A DNA stretch of 64,000 nt, taken from contig NZ_CP025624.1 of the NCBI RefSeq assembly GCF_002874965.1, forward strand, positions 868,001 through 932,000, in the 5' to 3' direction. The position numbers and the translations under genes were made by a program. The DNA is from Pseudomonas sp. NC02. GTDB lineage: Bacteria > Pseudomonadota > Gammaproteobacteria > Pseudomonadales > Pseudomonadaceae. The notes beneath the pieces were generated by a model that ran no database searches, was not told the DNA's origin, and worked only from the letters and a program-made list of their open reading frames with translations. This document shows, one piece after another, positions 54,823-64,000 of the stretch. Every line of letters begins with the position of its first letter. The stretch's first letter is position 1.

Positions 54823-56229
54823 TTACTCGCCCGACGCGCTCGATGAATCGCCAGCGCTGCGTTTGCGCTTGCTGCCACTGCTGCGGCGACGTTTTTTCGG
54901 GCCATCGCCGGTGGCTTCGCCTTTGCTGCTGAGCTCTTTGATCATCTCGCGGCGCTGGCTGTCGTTGGCGTCCTGGTAGTCGGTCCACCATTCGCCCAGG
55001 CCGTCGGTCTGTTCGCCGGCGCTTTCGCGCAGCAGCAGGAAGTCATAGCCGGCACGGAAGCGCGGGTTGTCCAGCAGCAGATCGGCGCGTTTGCCGCTGC
55101 GGCGTGGCAGGCGCTCCTGCATGTCCCAGATCTCGCGGATCGGCATGGTGAAGCGTTTCGGGATGGCGATGCGCTGGCATTGCTCGGCGATCAGCTCGTG
55201 AGCGGCTTCCTGCATGGCCGGAATTGCCGGCATGCCACGGTCTTGCAAGCGCATGACGCGTTTTGGAAGCGCTGGCCACAACAGGGCGGCAAACAGGAAC
55301 GCCGGGGTTACCGGTTTGTTCTGCTTGATGCGCAGGTCGGTGTTGATCAAGGCTTCGCTGATCAGCGTGTGGGTGTAGGTCGGGTTGTACTCCAGTGCTT
55401 CGGCGCTGGCCGGGAACAGTGGGTCGAACAACTGCAGGTCTACCAGCATTTCGAAGGTGTCGGCAGCATAGCCGGAGAGGAACAGCTTGAGCACCTCTTC
55501 GAACAGGCGTGCCGAGGGGATTTCCCGCAGCATCGGCGCCAGGTCGCGAATCGGCGCGGCCGTGTGCTTCTCGATGCCGAAGTTCAGCTTGGCGGCAAAA
55601 CGCACGGCCCGCAGCATGCGCACCGGGTCTTCCTGGTAGCGTTGCGTCGGGTCGCCGATCAGGCGCAGCAGGTTGTTGCGGATGTCGTGTACGCCATTGG
55701 CGTAATCGAGGATGCGCTCACTGACCGGATCGTAATACAGGGCATTGATGGTGAAGTCGCGGCGCTGCGCGTCTTCTTCCAGGGTGCCGTAGACGTTGTC
55801 CCGCAGGATGCGCCCGCTTTCGTTGCGGGAAGACTGGTTAGTGTCTTCTTCTTCATCGTTTTGCGGATGGTTGGCGCGGAAGGTCGCGACCTCGATGATC
55901 TCGCGACCAAAGTGGATGTGCACCAACTTGAAGCGCCGGCCGATGATCCGCGCATTGCGGAATTCGGCACGCACTTGTTCCGGCGTGGCGCTGGTGGCGA
56001 CGTCGAAATCCTTGGGAGTGATATTGAGCAACATGTCGCGCACGCAACCGCCAACCAGGTAGGCCTGGTAGCCGGCGTTCTGCAAACGTTCGACGATGTT
56101 CACCGCATAACGGCTGAACTGGGCGCGTTGCAGCGAATGCTGGCTGCTATTGAGCACTTCAGGCGTGCTGCGTTTGTGTTGCGTACGACGCAAGGGAGAA
56201 CGGAATGACTGGAACAACTTCTTCAGCAT
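54823..56229 (-). CDS. pcnB: Poly(A) polymerase I
   Basis: Adds poly(A) tails that promote RNA decay. 468 residues from ATG 56229; an in-frame GTG at 56238 adds three residues. Nucleotidyltransferase core with GGCVRD near 62 and catalytic DFDVATSA near 75-82, RNA-binding RRDFTINALYYD near 155, and a very basic Ser/Lys/Arg C-terminal tail (KKRRRSSGSKRKR). Followed 4 bases later by folK. Confidence 0.95.
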   Translation of the reverse strand: MLKKLFQSFRSPLRRTQHKRSTPEVLNSSQHSLQRAQFSRYAVNIVERLQNAGYQAYLVGGCVRDMLLNITPKDFDVATSATPEQVRAEFRNARIIGRRFKLVHIHFGREIIEVATFRANHPQNDEEEDTNQSSRNESGRILRDNVYGTLEEDAQRRDFTINALYYDPVSERILDYANGVHDIRNNLLRLIGDPTQRYQEDPVRMLRAVRFAAKLNFGIEKHTAAPIRDLAPMLREIPSARLFEEVLKLFLSGYAADTFEMLVDLQLFDPLFPASAEALEYNPTYTHTLISEALINTDLRIKQNKPVTPAFLFAALLWPALPKRVMRLQDRGMPAIPAMQEAAHELIAEQCQRIAIPKRFTMPIREIWDMQERLPRRSGKRADLLLDNPRFRAGYDFLLLRESAGEQTDGLGEWWTDYQDANDSQRREMIKELSSKGEATGDGPKKRRRSSGSKRKRSAGDSSSASGE

Positions 56230-56383
56230 GGGATGCACTGTTTGAAGGAATGTTCGGCCATAACGAAGAATGACCGCATGATGGGCCGGGATTCTAGCAT
56301 TTAGTCAGGGGATGGTGTAGGAACTAGCTGCAAGGCTTGAGCCAGAAGCTTAAAAGAAGGGTGGCAGGTGCCAAATCGCGGAA

Positions 56384-56408
56384 ACTACAAGGGGAGCCGA
56401 AGCTCCCC
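56384..56408 (-). terminator. Terminator of crcZ
   Basis: GGGGAGC-TTCG-GCTCCCC on the minus strand followed by TTGTAGTTT. Confidence 0.8.
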
Positions 56409-56748
56409 CAGAAGTAGTTGCGTGCTCTATTTTTATTATTGGTTTCGGGCTTCTTGTTTTTGTTGATCGCCCTCGCCATGAAGCTTCACCTTCATGACAC
56501 TCCCAATCGGGAGCCAAGAGCAAACGGATTGCTTTGGTCGCTGTGTTGCTGATCTACGATCCAACCAGTTCAGGCTCTGCCTTAGGGCAGTTTTTGTTGT
56601 TCTCGGCCTGGTTGCGGGGCAAGCCCCAAATGCAACGCCTCTCCAAAAGAATCAGTTAGCTGCGCCTCCGCCGTGTTGTTTTTGTTATGCGTGAGTCGAT
56701 TCGTCTTATTTTTATTGTCTTGTACATTTGCTTGTTATTGTTTTTGTA
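56384..56748 (-). ncRNA. crcZ: CrcZ small RNA
   Basis: Decoy RNA that titrates Hfq (with Crc) and so relieves carbon catabolite repression. About 365 nt, between cbrB and pcnB as in other pseudomonads. Six A-rich CA-type motifs can be seen on the minus strand, at about 56733-56747, 56705-56723, 56674-56690, 56588-56604, 56451-56466 and 56427-56441, each of the AAYAAYAA style. The 5' end is set from the sigma-54 box and the 3' end from the terminator hairpin. Short reading frames within it look non-coding. Confidence 0.92.
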
Positions 56749-56759
56749 CTAAGCATATA

Positions 56760-56775
56760 GCAGGGTGCGTGCCAA
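56760..56775 (-). promoter_or_regulatory. Sigma-54 promoter of crcZ
   Basis: On the minus strand TTGGCACGCACCCTGC: GG and GC 10 bases apart. Predicted start about 12 bases on, near 56748. Confidence 0.9.
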
Positions 56776-56837
56776 CTTTTGCGAGGCCCAGCAAAATAAG
56801 GGGTTCGGGGCGTTTTCGGGTTTGTTGAAGGCGAAAA

Positions 56838-56873
56838 AAAGCCGGGGCTTCGTTACCGTAAGCCCCGGCTTTT
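56838..56873 (-). terminator. Terminator of cbrB
   Basis: AAAAGCCGGGGCTT pairs with AAGCCCCGGCTTT, then a T-run on the minus strand. It separates cbrB from crcZ transcription. Confidence 0.9.
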
Positions 56874-56898
56874 GTTACGTGAAAAATCAGCGGTAACA
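56873..56898. promoter_or_regulatory. CbrB-like upstream activator site of crcZ
   Basis: TGTTAC, 14 bases, GTAACA: an exact 6-bp inverted repeat centred about 137 bases before the predicted crcZ start. A further half-site GTGTTACC lies at 56918-56925. Confidence 0.8.
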
Positions 56899-56940
56899 GT
56901 TTTTTCACATCTGAGGGTGTTACCTGTGGGGGCAACCCAC

Positions 56941-58380
56941 TCAGCTTTCGCTGGCAACCCCGGTCTTGCGCCGCGGGATACCCAGGCGCTGGCGCCGTTC
57001 CCACAGGCATTTACGGCTGACGCCCAGTTTGCGCGCCAGTTCGGTCTCGGTCATGTGGTCCTGGTGCTCCAGCACGAAATGCTGGAAGTAATCTTCCAGT
57101 GACAAATCTTCTGTCGGCTCGTGGCTGTTATTACTGCCGCCACCTTGCTGCGGTGGCAAACCGATGAAGTCATCATCATCCAGGTCGCTGAGCTCGATAT
57201 CGATCCCCAGCAGCTCGGCGGAAATTTCCGGGCTCTCCGACAGAATCACCGCACGCTCTACCGCGTTTTCCAGCTCCCGCACGTTACCCGGCCAGGAGTA
57301 GTGACGAATCGCCTGCTCGGCATCGGCAGCAAACTTCAGGTCGGTACGGTTGATTCGCGCACTCTGGCGCGCCAGGAAGGCCGTGGCGATTTCGTTGACG
57401 TCGGCGCCGCGCTCACGCAAGGCCGGCAGTTTGAGAGCGATCACGTGCAGGCGGTAATAAAGGTCTTCACGGAACTGGCCAATCTTGGCCAGGCTCTTCA
57501 GGTCACGGTGAGTGGCCGCAATCAGTCGCACGTCGACCTTCTGCGACTGTACCGAACCGACGCGGCGTATTTCGCCTTCCTGGAGTACCCGCAGCAAGCG
57601 TGCCTGGGCTTCCAGCGGCAGTTCGCCAATCTCGTCGAGGAACAGCGTGCCGCCGTCGGCGGCCTCAACCAAACCCGCACGGCCAGCGCTGGCGCCGGTA
57701 AAGGCGCCTTTTTCATGGCCGAACAATTCGGATTCGATCAGGGATTCGGGGATCGCGGCGCAGTTTACCGAGATCATCGGTGCCTTGGCGCGCTTGGACA
57801 GGTTGTGCAGGGCACGGGCCACCAGTTCTTTACCGGTACCGGACTCGCCCTGGATCAGTACATTGGAGTCGGTTGGCGCCACTTTGCGGATCTTGCTGTA
57901 CAGGTCCTGCATGGGTGGGCAGGAGCCGATGATGCCGATTTCGCCGTTACTGTTGTCAATACCGGGTTTTTCAGAACCATTGGCGGCCTTGCCCGCTGCC
58001 GGGCGTTCAGCCGGTGCGCTGCTGGCCGATTGACGGTCACGCAGGATGCGCGCTACGGCCTGGAGCATTTCGTCGTGGTCGAAGGGCTTGGCGATGTAGT
58101 CCACCGCGCCCATCTTCATGGAGTCCACGGCCGAGCGCAGGCTGGCGTAGCTGGTCATGATCAGCACCGGAGTGCCTTGGCCGAGCTTGATCAGCTCGGT
58201 GCCGGGGGCGCCTGGCAAACGCAGGTCACTGACGATCAGGTCGAACGTGGGAATGCTGAAACGCTCTTGGGCTTCCTGCACCGAGCCGGCTTCGCTGACC
58301 TGGTACTGATTACGTTCAAGCAGGCGACGCAAGGCAGAGCGGATAATGGTTTCGTCTTCGACGATCAAAATGTGCGGCAT
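56941..58380 (-). CDS. cbrB: Sigma-54 response regulator CbrB
   Basis: Partner of CbrA; activates sigma-54 promoters including crcZ to use poor carbon and nitrogen sources. 479 residues: receiver domain (1-120) with phospho-acceptor Asp in [11 protein letters not shown] near 52, AAA+ domain with GESGTGKE near 178, [15 protein letters not shown] (GAFTGA sigma-54 contact loop) near 217, and a Fis-type HTH at the C-terminus ([24 protein letters not shown]). Confidence 0.96.
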   Translation of the reverse strand: MPHILIVEDETIIRSALRRLLERNQYQVSEAGSVQEAQERFSIPTFDLIVSDLRLPGAPGTELIKLGQGTPVLIMTSYASLRSAVDSMKMGAVDYIAKPFDHDEMLQAVARILRDRQSASSAPAERPAAGKAANGSEKPGIDNSNGEIGIIGSCPPMQDLYSKIRKVAPTDSNVLIQGESGTGKELVARALHNLSKRAKAPMISVNCAAIPESLIESELFGHEKGAFTGASAGRAGLVEAADGGTLFLDEIGELPLEAQARLLRVLQEGEIRRVGSVQSQKVDVRLIAATHRDLKSLAKIGQFREDLYYRLHVIALKLPALRERGADVNEIATAFLARQSARINRTDLKFAADAEQAIRHYSWPGNVRELENAVERAVILSESPEISAELLGIDIELSDLDDDDFIGLPPQQGGGSNNSHEPTEDLSLEDYFQHFVLEHQDHMTETELARKLGVSRKCLWERRQRLGIPRRKTGVASES

Positions 58381-58402
58381 TGATTCAACTCTCTCGACGG
58401 TC

Positions 58403-61351
58403 TCAGTTCACAGCGGACGTCGCTTCGACATGACGCGGCAAGGTCACCCGAATACGGGTGCCGCGTTGGCTTTCGGTGTCAGCCGGGCTGTCGATGGTGA
58501 TTTGTCCATAATGCTCTTCAACGATGGAATAGACCAGTGCAAGGCCCAGACCGGTACCTTCACCCGGATCCTTGGTGGTGAAGAAGGGTTCGAACAATCG
58601 ATCCATGATGTTCTGTGGAATGCCGCTGCCTTCGTCCTCGACGATCAGATCGACCGTGTGCTCGAAAGCCTCGCTCTTGACCCGTACTGCGCTGCCGGCC
58701 GGCGATGCGTCGCGGGCGTTGGACAGCAGGTTGATCAGCACTTGGGCCAGGCGTTGTGAATCACCGTCGACCCAGTGTTCCGGGTCGCACAGGTTGAAGA
58801 ACTGTACTTCGAAATTGCGCCGGTTCAATGCCAGCAGCCCAATGGCATCCTGGGCCACTTCGGCCAGGCACACCGCTTCGTCGTGATTCTGATGGGCGCC
58901 CGCGTGGGCAAAGCTCATCAGCGACTGCACGATGCGCGAAACACGCTTGGTCTGCTCGAGAATCTGCCCGCTGATTTCGATGATTTCGCCGTCTTCTTCG
59001 CGCTCTTCCCGCAGGTTTTGCGCGAGGCAGGCGATACCGGTGATCGGATTGCCGATTTCATGGGCCACACCCGCGGCCAGGCGCCCGATGCTGGCCAGGC
59101 GCTCGGAGTGCACCAGCTTGTCTTCGAGCATCTGGGTTTCGGTCAGGTCTTCCACCAGCAGCACCAGGCCGCTGTTGCCGGGCGCCAGTGGCTCGTCGAT
59201 GGCGGCCTTGTGCAGGTTGAGCCAGCGGGTCTGGCCATCCAGCGCCAGGTGCTGTTTGTGCAAGTGTTCGTCGGGCAGGTTGATGAAGCCCTGGAGCAAT
59301 TCTTTCCACGGGTCGCCAATGGTGTTCAGGCGCGAGCCCACCACACGTTGGGCGGCGATGCCGGTGAGCTCTTCCATGGCCTTGTTCCACATCAGGATCT
59401 CTTGATCCTTGGCCAGGGAGCAGACGCCCATCGGCAGTTCCTGCAACGTCTGGCGGTGATAGCGGCGCAGGGCATCGAGTTCGGCGGCAAGGCCGGTGAG
59501 GCGGGAGTGGTAATCCTCCAGCCGGCTCTCGATGAAGTGGATGTCTTCGGTCACGTAGTTTTCGCCGCCGGCCTTGTAGGGCAGGAAGGTCTCGACCATG
59601 TCCTGGGACACGCTCGGGCCCATCAGGCCGGAAAGGTTGGCTTCGATACGGTCCCGCAGGCGGCGCAGGGCATAAGGCCGGCGCTCGTCGAACGGCAGGT
59701 AGAGATCGCGCAGGGCCTGCTCGACCTCCTTTTGTGCGGCCTTGGCGCCCAGCGGCTTGGCCAATTGCGTCGCGAATTCCTGGGGTGAGGCGGCGTGCAG
59801 TTCGCGGCGTTGCGGGCGACGGACGTTGTCCACTGCGCAGGCTTCGGCGGCGCTGGTTTCTTCGGGGCTGGCGTTGGTGAACAGCGAAATCAGGGTGAAC
59901 ATCAGCACGTTGGCCGCCAGCGAGGCAATTGCCGCCATGTGCCAACTGGTGTCATCCAGCACGTAGATCATGTTCAGCAGCGGGATGTAGAAGCCCTGCA
60001 GGTTGCCCACCAGCGGCAGCAGCATGGTCACGGTCCATACCAGGATCCCGGCGAGCAAACCGGCGATAAAGCCTCGGCGGTTGGCGGTCGGCCAGTACAG
60101 CACCGACAGCACGCCCGGCAGGAACTGCAAGGTGGCGACGAAGGCGACAATCCCCAGGTTGGCCAGGTCCTGTTCTGCACCCAGCAACAGGTAGAAGCCA
60201 TAGCCGGCCATGATGATCGCGACGATCAGGGCCCGGCGGGTCCATTTCAGCCAGCGGTAGATATTGCCTTCGGCCGGCGGCTGGTAGAGCGGCAGCACCA
60301 GGTGATTCAGCGCCATCCCCGACAGCGCCAGGGTACTGACGATGATCAGCCCGCTGGAGGCCGATAATCCGCCGACATAGGCCAGCAATGCGAGGGATTT
60401 GCTGTTGGCTGCAATACCCACGCCCAGCGTGAAGTATTCGGGATTGGTGGTGGCGCCAAGTTTCAGGCCGGCCCACAGGATCAGCGGCACCGCCAGGCTC
60501 ATCAACAGCAGGAACAGCGGCAAGCCCCAGCTGGCGCTGACCAGCGAGCGCGGGTTGAGGTTTTCGGTGAAGGTCATGTGGTACATGTGCGGCATCACAA
60601 TCGCCGAGGCGAAGAACACCAAAAGCAGCGTGCGCCATGGGCCTTCCTGCAACGGCGTGTGCAGTGCGGCCAGGGCGGTCTGGTTTTGCAGCAGCCACAG
60701 TTCCAGCTGTTGCGGGCCGTCGAATACGCCATACAACGCGTACAGACCGACGCCGCCGATGGCGATCAGCTTGATCACCGATTCAAACGCGATCGCAAAC
60801 ACCAGTCCTTCATGTTTTTCACGGGTGGCGATATGCCGTGAGCCGAAGAAAATCGTGAACAGAGTGATCAGTGCGCAGAAGCTCAATGCCACGCGGTGTT
60901 GCACCGGTTCGCGGGTGAGGATGCTGATGGAGTCGGCCACGGCCTGGATCTGCAATGCCAGCAACGGCAGCACGCCGATCAGCATGAAAATCGTGGTCAG
61001 TGCACCGGCCCAGGTACTGCGAAAACGGAACGCAAACAGGTCGGCCAGGGACGACAACTGATAGGTGCGGGTGATTTTTAGGATCGGATACAACAGCACC
61101 GGCGCCAGCAAAAACGCGCCGGACACCCCGAGATAACTGGACAGAAAGCCGTAACCGTACTGATAGGCCAGGCCCACGGTGCCATAAAACGCCCAGGCAC
61201 TCGCGTACACGCCCAAGGACAAGGTGTAGGTCAATGGATGGCGAATGATCGCCCGCGGAATCATCCCGCGTTCACTGATCCAGGCTACCCCGAACAACGC
61301 GGCCAGGTAGGCGGCGCTGATCAGCAGCATCTCGGTCAGGCTAAAGCTCAT
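58403..61351 (-). CDS. cbrA: Sensor histidine kinase CbrA with transporter-like domain
   Basis: Membrane sensor of the CbrAB system. 982 residues from the ATG at 61351 (984 from an ATG six bases earlier). N-terminal sodium/solute symporter (SSS) domain with about 13 membrane segments (1-500), a linker with a PAS domain (about 610-720), then HisKA with phospho-acceptor His in [12 protein letters not shown] (near 765) and HATPase_c with [22 protein letters not shown]. Histidine transport or sensing is known for homologues. Overlaps cbrX by 11 bases. Confidence 0.95.
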   Translation of the reverse strand: MSFSLTEMLLISAAYLAALFGVAWISERGMIPRAIIRHPLTYTLSLGVYASAWAFYGTVGLAYQYGYGFLSSYLGVSGAFLLAPVLLYPILKITRTYQLSSLADLFAFRFRSTWAGALTTIFMLIGVLPLLALQIQAVADSISILTREPVQHRVALSFCALITLFTIFFGSRHIATREKHEGLVFAIAFESVIKLIAIGGVGLYALYGVFDGPQQLELWLLQNQTALAALHTPLQEGPWRTLLLVFFASAIVMPHMYHMTFTENLNPRSLVSASWGLPLFLLLMSLAVPLILWAGLKLGATTNPEYFTLGVGIAANSKSLALLAYVGGLSASSGLIIVSTLALSGMALNHLVLPLYQPPAEGNIYRWLKWTRRALIVAIIMAGYGFYLLLGAEQDLANLGIVAFVATLQFLPGVLSVLYWPTANRRGFIAGLLAGILVWTVTMLLPLVGNLQGFYIPLLNMIYVLDDTSWHMAAIASLAANVLMFTLISLFTNASPEETSAAEACAVDNVRRPQRRELHAASPQEFATQLAKPLGAKAAQKEVEQALRDLYLPFDERRPYALRRLRDRIEANLSGLMGPSVSQDMVETFLPYKAGGENYVTEDIHFIESRLEDYHSRLTGLAAELDALRRYHRQTLQELPMGVCSLAKDQEILMWNKAMEELTGIAAQRVVGSRLNTIGDPWKELLQGFINLPDEHLHKQHLALDGQTRWLNLHKAAIDEPLAPGNSGLVLLVEDLTETQMLEDKLVHSERLASIGRLAAGVAHEIGNPITGIACLAQNLREEREEDGEIIEISGQILEQTKRVSRIVQSLMSFAHAGAHQNHDEAVCLAEVAQDAIGLLALNRRNFEVQFFNLCDPEHWVDGDSQRLAQVLINLLSNARDASPAGSAVRVKSEAFEHTVDLIVEDEGSGIPQNIMDRLFEPFFTTKDPGEGTGLGLALVYSIVEEHYGQITIDSPADTESQRGTRIRVTLPRHVEATSAVN

Positions 61352-61517
61352 CGGCATCTTTTTGGCTCTGCAGGATGAAAGTCACGACGATCAGAATCAG
61401 CCAAAGCAGATAGGGCCGGTACCAGGCGCCTGTGGCGTCGATCCACCAATCCATGATGGCGGGAGAAAACAGGTAGATCCCGACGACCAGCAGCAGGACC
61501 AATCGATAGATGTACAT
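61341..61517 (-). CDS. cbrX: Small membrane protein CbrX
   Basis: 58 residues: two hydrophobic segments (about 5-22 and 36-53) joined by MDWWIDATGAWYRPY, and a charged QKDADEL end. ATG at 61517 preceded by GAGG. Its stop lies inside the start of cbrA, so cbrA translation is likely coupled to it; this is the position of cbrX in other pseudomonads. Molecular function unknown. Confidence 0.85.
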   Translation of the reverse strand: MYIYRLVLLLVVGIYLFSPAIMDWWIDATGAWYRPYLLWLILIVVTFILQSQKDADEL

Positions 61518-61579
61518 GTTGGCCTCTGATTGAAAAACTGCGGCGATGGTAACGGATGGCTCGCAAGCTGCAAGCGCCT

Positions 61580-62467
61580 TCAGCGCAATTGCGCTTCGGC
61601 CAGCGTGAGTGTGCGCGGGATCTGTGTGGCATCCCAGTGTTGAATGCCCCAATCCAGCAGTTCCCGTGGGCTGGCGTGGTGCAGTTCGTCGCCCGCCGGC
61701 TGGCCCAGGGCGCGCAGTGCTCTTAACAGCAAAGGCGTGGCCTGGTCAGTGGTCAAGGGCGGTGAGCGGTAGGATTTGCCCAGCTTGTTACCGTCCGGCT
61801 GGATGATCAACGGCACATGCAGGTAACGCGGTTGGCGCAGGCCCAGCAGTTCTTGCAGATACAGTTGGCGGGGCGTGGAGTCGAGCAGGTCGGCGCCACG
61901 CACGATGTCGGTCACACCTTGCCAGGCATCATCGAGGACTACCGCCAGTTGGTAGGCATACAGGCCGTCGCGACGGCGGATGATGAAGTCGCCTACGTCG
62001 CGACCCAGATGCTGTCGGAATTTGCCTTGTACGCGGTCGGTAAAGTGGTACTCCAACTCCGGCACTCGCAGGCGGATGGCGGCATCTTGCTGGTCATGCC
62101 CGGCATTGCGGCACAGTCCCGGATAAATCCCGGCATAGGGCTCCAGTTGCTTGCGCGAGCAGGTGCAGGCGTAGGCCAGGCCATGATTGAACAGGCGGTT
62201 GAGCACTTCAGCGTAGGCATCGTGCCGCTCGCTTTGTCGGACCAACTCCCCGTCCCATTCAAAACCATAGCGTTCCAGGGCATTCAGGATGGCGGCCTGG
62301 GCGCCGGGCTCTTCCCGTGGCGGATCGAGGTCTTCCATGCGCATCAGCCAGCGGCCTTGGTTGGCACGGGCGTCGAGGTAGGAGGCGAGGGCGGCGACCA
62401 GGGAACCGAAGTGCAGGTGTCCGCTGGGCGTGGGGGCGAAACGCCCGATATAGGAGGAGGCTGTCAT
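61580..62467 (-). CDS. gluQ: Glutamyl-Q tRNA(Asp) synthetase
   Basis: Attaches glutamate to queuosine in the anticodon of tRNA-Asp. 295 residues, about the length of the GluRS catalytic core without the anticodon-binding domain. HIGH-like PSGHLHFGSLVAAL near 14, zinc-binding Cys in CTCSRKQLE and YPGLCR near 103-123, KMSKS-like GNKLGKSYRS near 225. Located next to dksA, the usual context. Confidence 0.95.
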   Translation of the reverse strand: MTASSYIGRFAPTPSGHLHFGSLVAALASYLDARANQGRWLMRMEDLDPPREEPGAQAAILNALERYGFEWDGELVRQSERHDAYAEVLNRLFNHGLAYACTCSRKQLEPYAGIYPGLCRNAGHDQQDAAIRLRVPELEYHFTDRVQGKFRQHLGRDVGDFIIRRRDGLYAYQLAVVLDDAWQGVTDIVRGADLLDSTPRQLYLQELLGLRQPRYLHVPLIIQPDGNKLGKSYRSPPLTTDQATPLLLRALRALGQPAGDELHHASPRELLDWGIQHWDATQIPRTLTLAEAQLR

Positions 62468-62504
62468 GGGCCGGATATTACTGGAAAACCAGCAAACGCC
62501 AGAA

Positions 62505-62534
62505 ACAAAAATGGGGCGTTCGCACGCCCCATTT
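62505..62534 (-). terminator. Terminator of dksA
   Basis: ATGGGGCGT-GCGA-ACGCCCCAT on the minus strand, then TTTTTG. Confidence 0.9.
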
Positions 62535-62551
62535 GTCCAGCCCGGCAGTGA

Positions 62552-62986
62552 TTACTTGCCGACCTGTTTTTCCTTGATTTCAGCCAAGGTCTTGCAGTCC
62601 ACGCACAGGTCGGCGGTAGGACGCGCTTCCAGGCGGCGAATACCAATCTCGACGCCGCAGGACTCGCACCAGCCATACTCTTCGTCTTCGATGAGTTGCA
62701 GGGTCTTGTCGATCTTCTTGATCAGCTTGCGCTCGCGATCACGGGCGCGCAGTTCAAGGGCGAACTCTTCTTCCTGGCTGGCACGGTCTGCCGGGTCCGG
62801 GAAGTTGGCCGCTTCGTCCTTCATATGGTCAACGGTACGGTCAACCTCTTGCATCAAGTCCTGTTTCCACTGCTTCAGGATCTTGGAGAAGTGTTCGCGC
62901 ATGGGCTTGCCCATGTATTCCTCACCCTTCGCCTCGACGTAGGGTTGGAAGCCGCTGATGCTCTGTTGCTTTGCTTGGGTGGGCAT
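62552..62986 (-). CDS. dksA: RNA polymerase-binding transcription factor DksA
   Basis: Acts with ppGpp in the stringent response by reaching into the polymerase secondary channel. 144 residues from the ATG at 62986 (MPTQAKQQ). Coiled coil with the acidic tip DPADRASQEEE near 68-78, C-terminal four-cysteine zinc finger CESCGVEIGIRRLEARP...CVDC near 110-135. The longer upstream frame is not supported by the family. Confidence 0.97.
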   Translation of the reverse strand: MPTQAKQQSISGFQPYVEAKGEEYMGKPMREHFSKILKQWKQDLMQEVDRTVDHMKDEAANFPDPADRASQEEEFALELRARDRERKLIKKIDKTLQLIEDEEYGWCESCGVEIGIRRLEARPTADLCVDCKTLAEIKEKQVGK

Positions 62987-63307
62987 GAATGGACCGCCTC
63001 TCACTCTTCTAATCCATTGCGCAGGATTGCAACATCACCGACACCTGCCGGCCCTGCGGCTGCAAGCGGGCGAACTTACCAGATAGATTCGGGGTGCGCC
63101 ACTCCCGGTTGTCGAGGCACCGTCTCCTGAGGCTTGCAAACCGCCGCAGGCCCCAGCAGGGCGGGCTTGTACGGTCTCGAATGTTGATTTTAGCTGTTTT
63201 GCAGGTAGTTGCTTGCCGTGCTTGCTACATGTCTTGGGGCAATAGAGCAGGTTTTGCGCGGCGGGTTGGGTAGAATCGGGGTTTGTCCTCAGAGTTAAGG
63301 AAGGCTA
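62987..63307. other. Divergent intergenic region, dksA / aminotransferase
   Basis: 321 bases with no supported gene; the sfsA gene often found beside dksA is not here. It must hold divergent promoters for dksA and the aminotransferase, but I see no box good enough to name. The 3' end carries AAGGAAGG as SD for the next gene. Confidence 0.6.
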
Positions 63308-64000
63308 ATGGCTCAGCCCTACAGTGCGCGCAGCCGCGCTATCGAACCTTTCCATGTCATGGCGTTGCTGGCGCGGGCCAATGAATTGCAGGCCGCCGGT
63401 CACGACGTGATTCACCTGGAAATCGGCGAGCCGGACTTCACCACCGCCGAGCCCATCATCAAGGCCGGGCAGGCGGCGCTGGCCAATGGCAAGACCCGCT
63501 ATACCGCGGCCCGCGGGCTGCCGGAGTTGCGGCAAGCCATCAGCGGTTTCTACCAGCAGCGCTACGGGTTGAGCATCGATCCCGAGCGAATCCTGATTAC
63601 ACCCGGCGGCTCGGGAGCCTTGTTGCTGGCGAGCAGCCTGCTGGTGGATCCCGGCAAGCACTGGCTGCTGGCAGACCCTGGCTACCCCTGCAACCGCCAC
63701 TTCCTGCGGCTGGTGGAGGGCGCGGCCCAACTGGTCCCGGTCGGCCCCGAGGTGCGTTATCAACTGACCGCCGACCTGGTGGCGCGCCATTGGGATCAGG
63801 ACAGCGTGGGCGCGTTGGTCGCGTCGCCTGCCAACCCTACCGGCACCATCCTGACGCGGGACGAGTTGGCGGGGTTGTCGAGCGCCATCAAGGCGCGCAA
63901 TGGGCATTTGGTGGTGGATGAGATCTACCACGGCCTGACCTACGGCACCGATGCCGCCAGCGTGCTGGAAGTTGACGATGAAGCCTTCGTTCTAAATAGT
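63308..64000 (+). CDS. PLP-dependent aminotransferase, 3' end cut by the window
   Basis: Class I/II aminotransferase. The first 231 residues are in the window: MAQPYSARSRAIEPFHVMALLARANE at the start, EIGEPDFTT near 40, TPGGSGALLLASSLLVDPG near 97, SPANPTGT near 173 and DEIYHGLTYG near 205 (the PLP-ring Asp/Tyr block). The Schiff-base lysine should come about 20 residues beyond the edge. Substrate not assignable. ATG at 63308 with AAGGAAGG upstream. Confidence 0.9.
   Translation, partial: MAQPYSARSRAIEPFHVMALLARANELQAAGHDVIHLEIGEPDFTTAEPIIKAGQAALANGKTRYTAARGLPELRQAISGFYQQRYGLSIDPERILITPGGSGALLLASSLLVDPGKHWLLADPGYPCNRHFLRLVEGAAQLVPVGPEVRYQLTADLVARHWDQDSVGALVASPANPTGTILTRDELAGLSSAIKARNGHLVVDEIYHGLTYGTDAASVLEVDDEAFVLNS

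Noticed and set aside
56494..56694. 66-codon open frame between pcnB and cbrB
   Set aside because: Lies antisense within crcZ, has no SD and no protein-like composition.

Overview
This window is a piece of a Pseudomonas chromosome, most likely from the P. fluorescens group. The evidence is the gene order, the tmRNA tag ANDETYGEYALAA, the cbrX-cbrA-cbrB-crcZ-pcnB block, and GC-rich inverted repeats of the REPIN type between genes. Most of the window is ordinary core genome. The left end is accessory DNA.

Region by region. (1) Positions 1-4704: end of an integrated element, with a McrB/McrC-type restriction pair followed by a tyrosine integrase that abuts the 3' end of ssrA (tmRNA, 4705-5098, minus strand), a classic integration site. 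(2) 5.2-11.3 kb: a small exported protein and a lactate locus (lldE and lldP on minus, lldR divergent) with a perfect LldR-like operator; lldD is not between lldP and lldE. (3) 11.3-15.6 kb: smpB, ratA/ratB-like pair, bamE, fur, recN. (4) 15.8-25.9 kb: grpE-dnaK-dnaJ-dapB, with sigma-32 type promoters before grpE and dnaK, then carA-carB-greA with an attenuator-like hairpin before carA. (5) 25.9-42.1 kb: the conserved translation/RNA block: membrane protein, yhbY, rlmE, ftsH, folP, glmM, tpiA, secG, tRNA-Leu(GAG), tRNA-fMet, rimP, nusA, infB, rbfA, truB, rpsO, pnp. (6) 42.2-48.3 kb: a two-BON-domain exported protein with a sigma-54 type promoter and an upstream paired palindromic element, a DUF748/AsmA-like giant, an RlmI-like methyltransferase and an MpaB/DUF2236 oxygenase-like gene. 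(7) 48.3-56.2 kb: acs, pgi, panC, panB, folK, pcnB, all on the minus strand, with no panD between panC and pgi. (8) 56.2-64 kb: crcZ small RNA, cbrB, cbrA, cbrX, gluQ, dksA and the start of an aminotransferase cut by the window end.

Functional links visible here: tmRNA and SmpB (ribosome rescue) lie 6 kb apart; GrpE/DnaK/DnaJ form one chaperone machine; NusA, IF2, RbfA, TruB, S15 and PNPase form the classic transcription/translation/RNA-decay operon; CbrAB drives crcZ from a sigma-54 promoter with a CbrB-like binding palindrome, linking nutrient sensing to catabolite repression. The points most worth checking are the sigma-54/UAS arrangement before the BON gene, the possible carA attenuator, the ssrA-integrated McrBC element, the acs-MpaB gene pair, and the absence of lldD and panD from their usual places. 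No CRISPR array or insertion sequence was seen, and nothing in the window convincingly makes up a wholly new multi-gene system.
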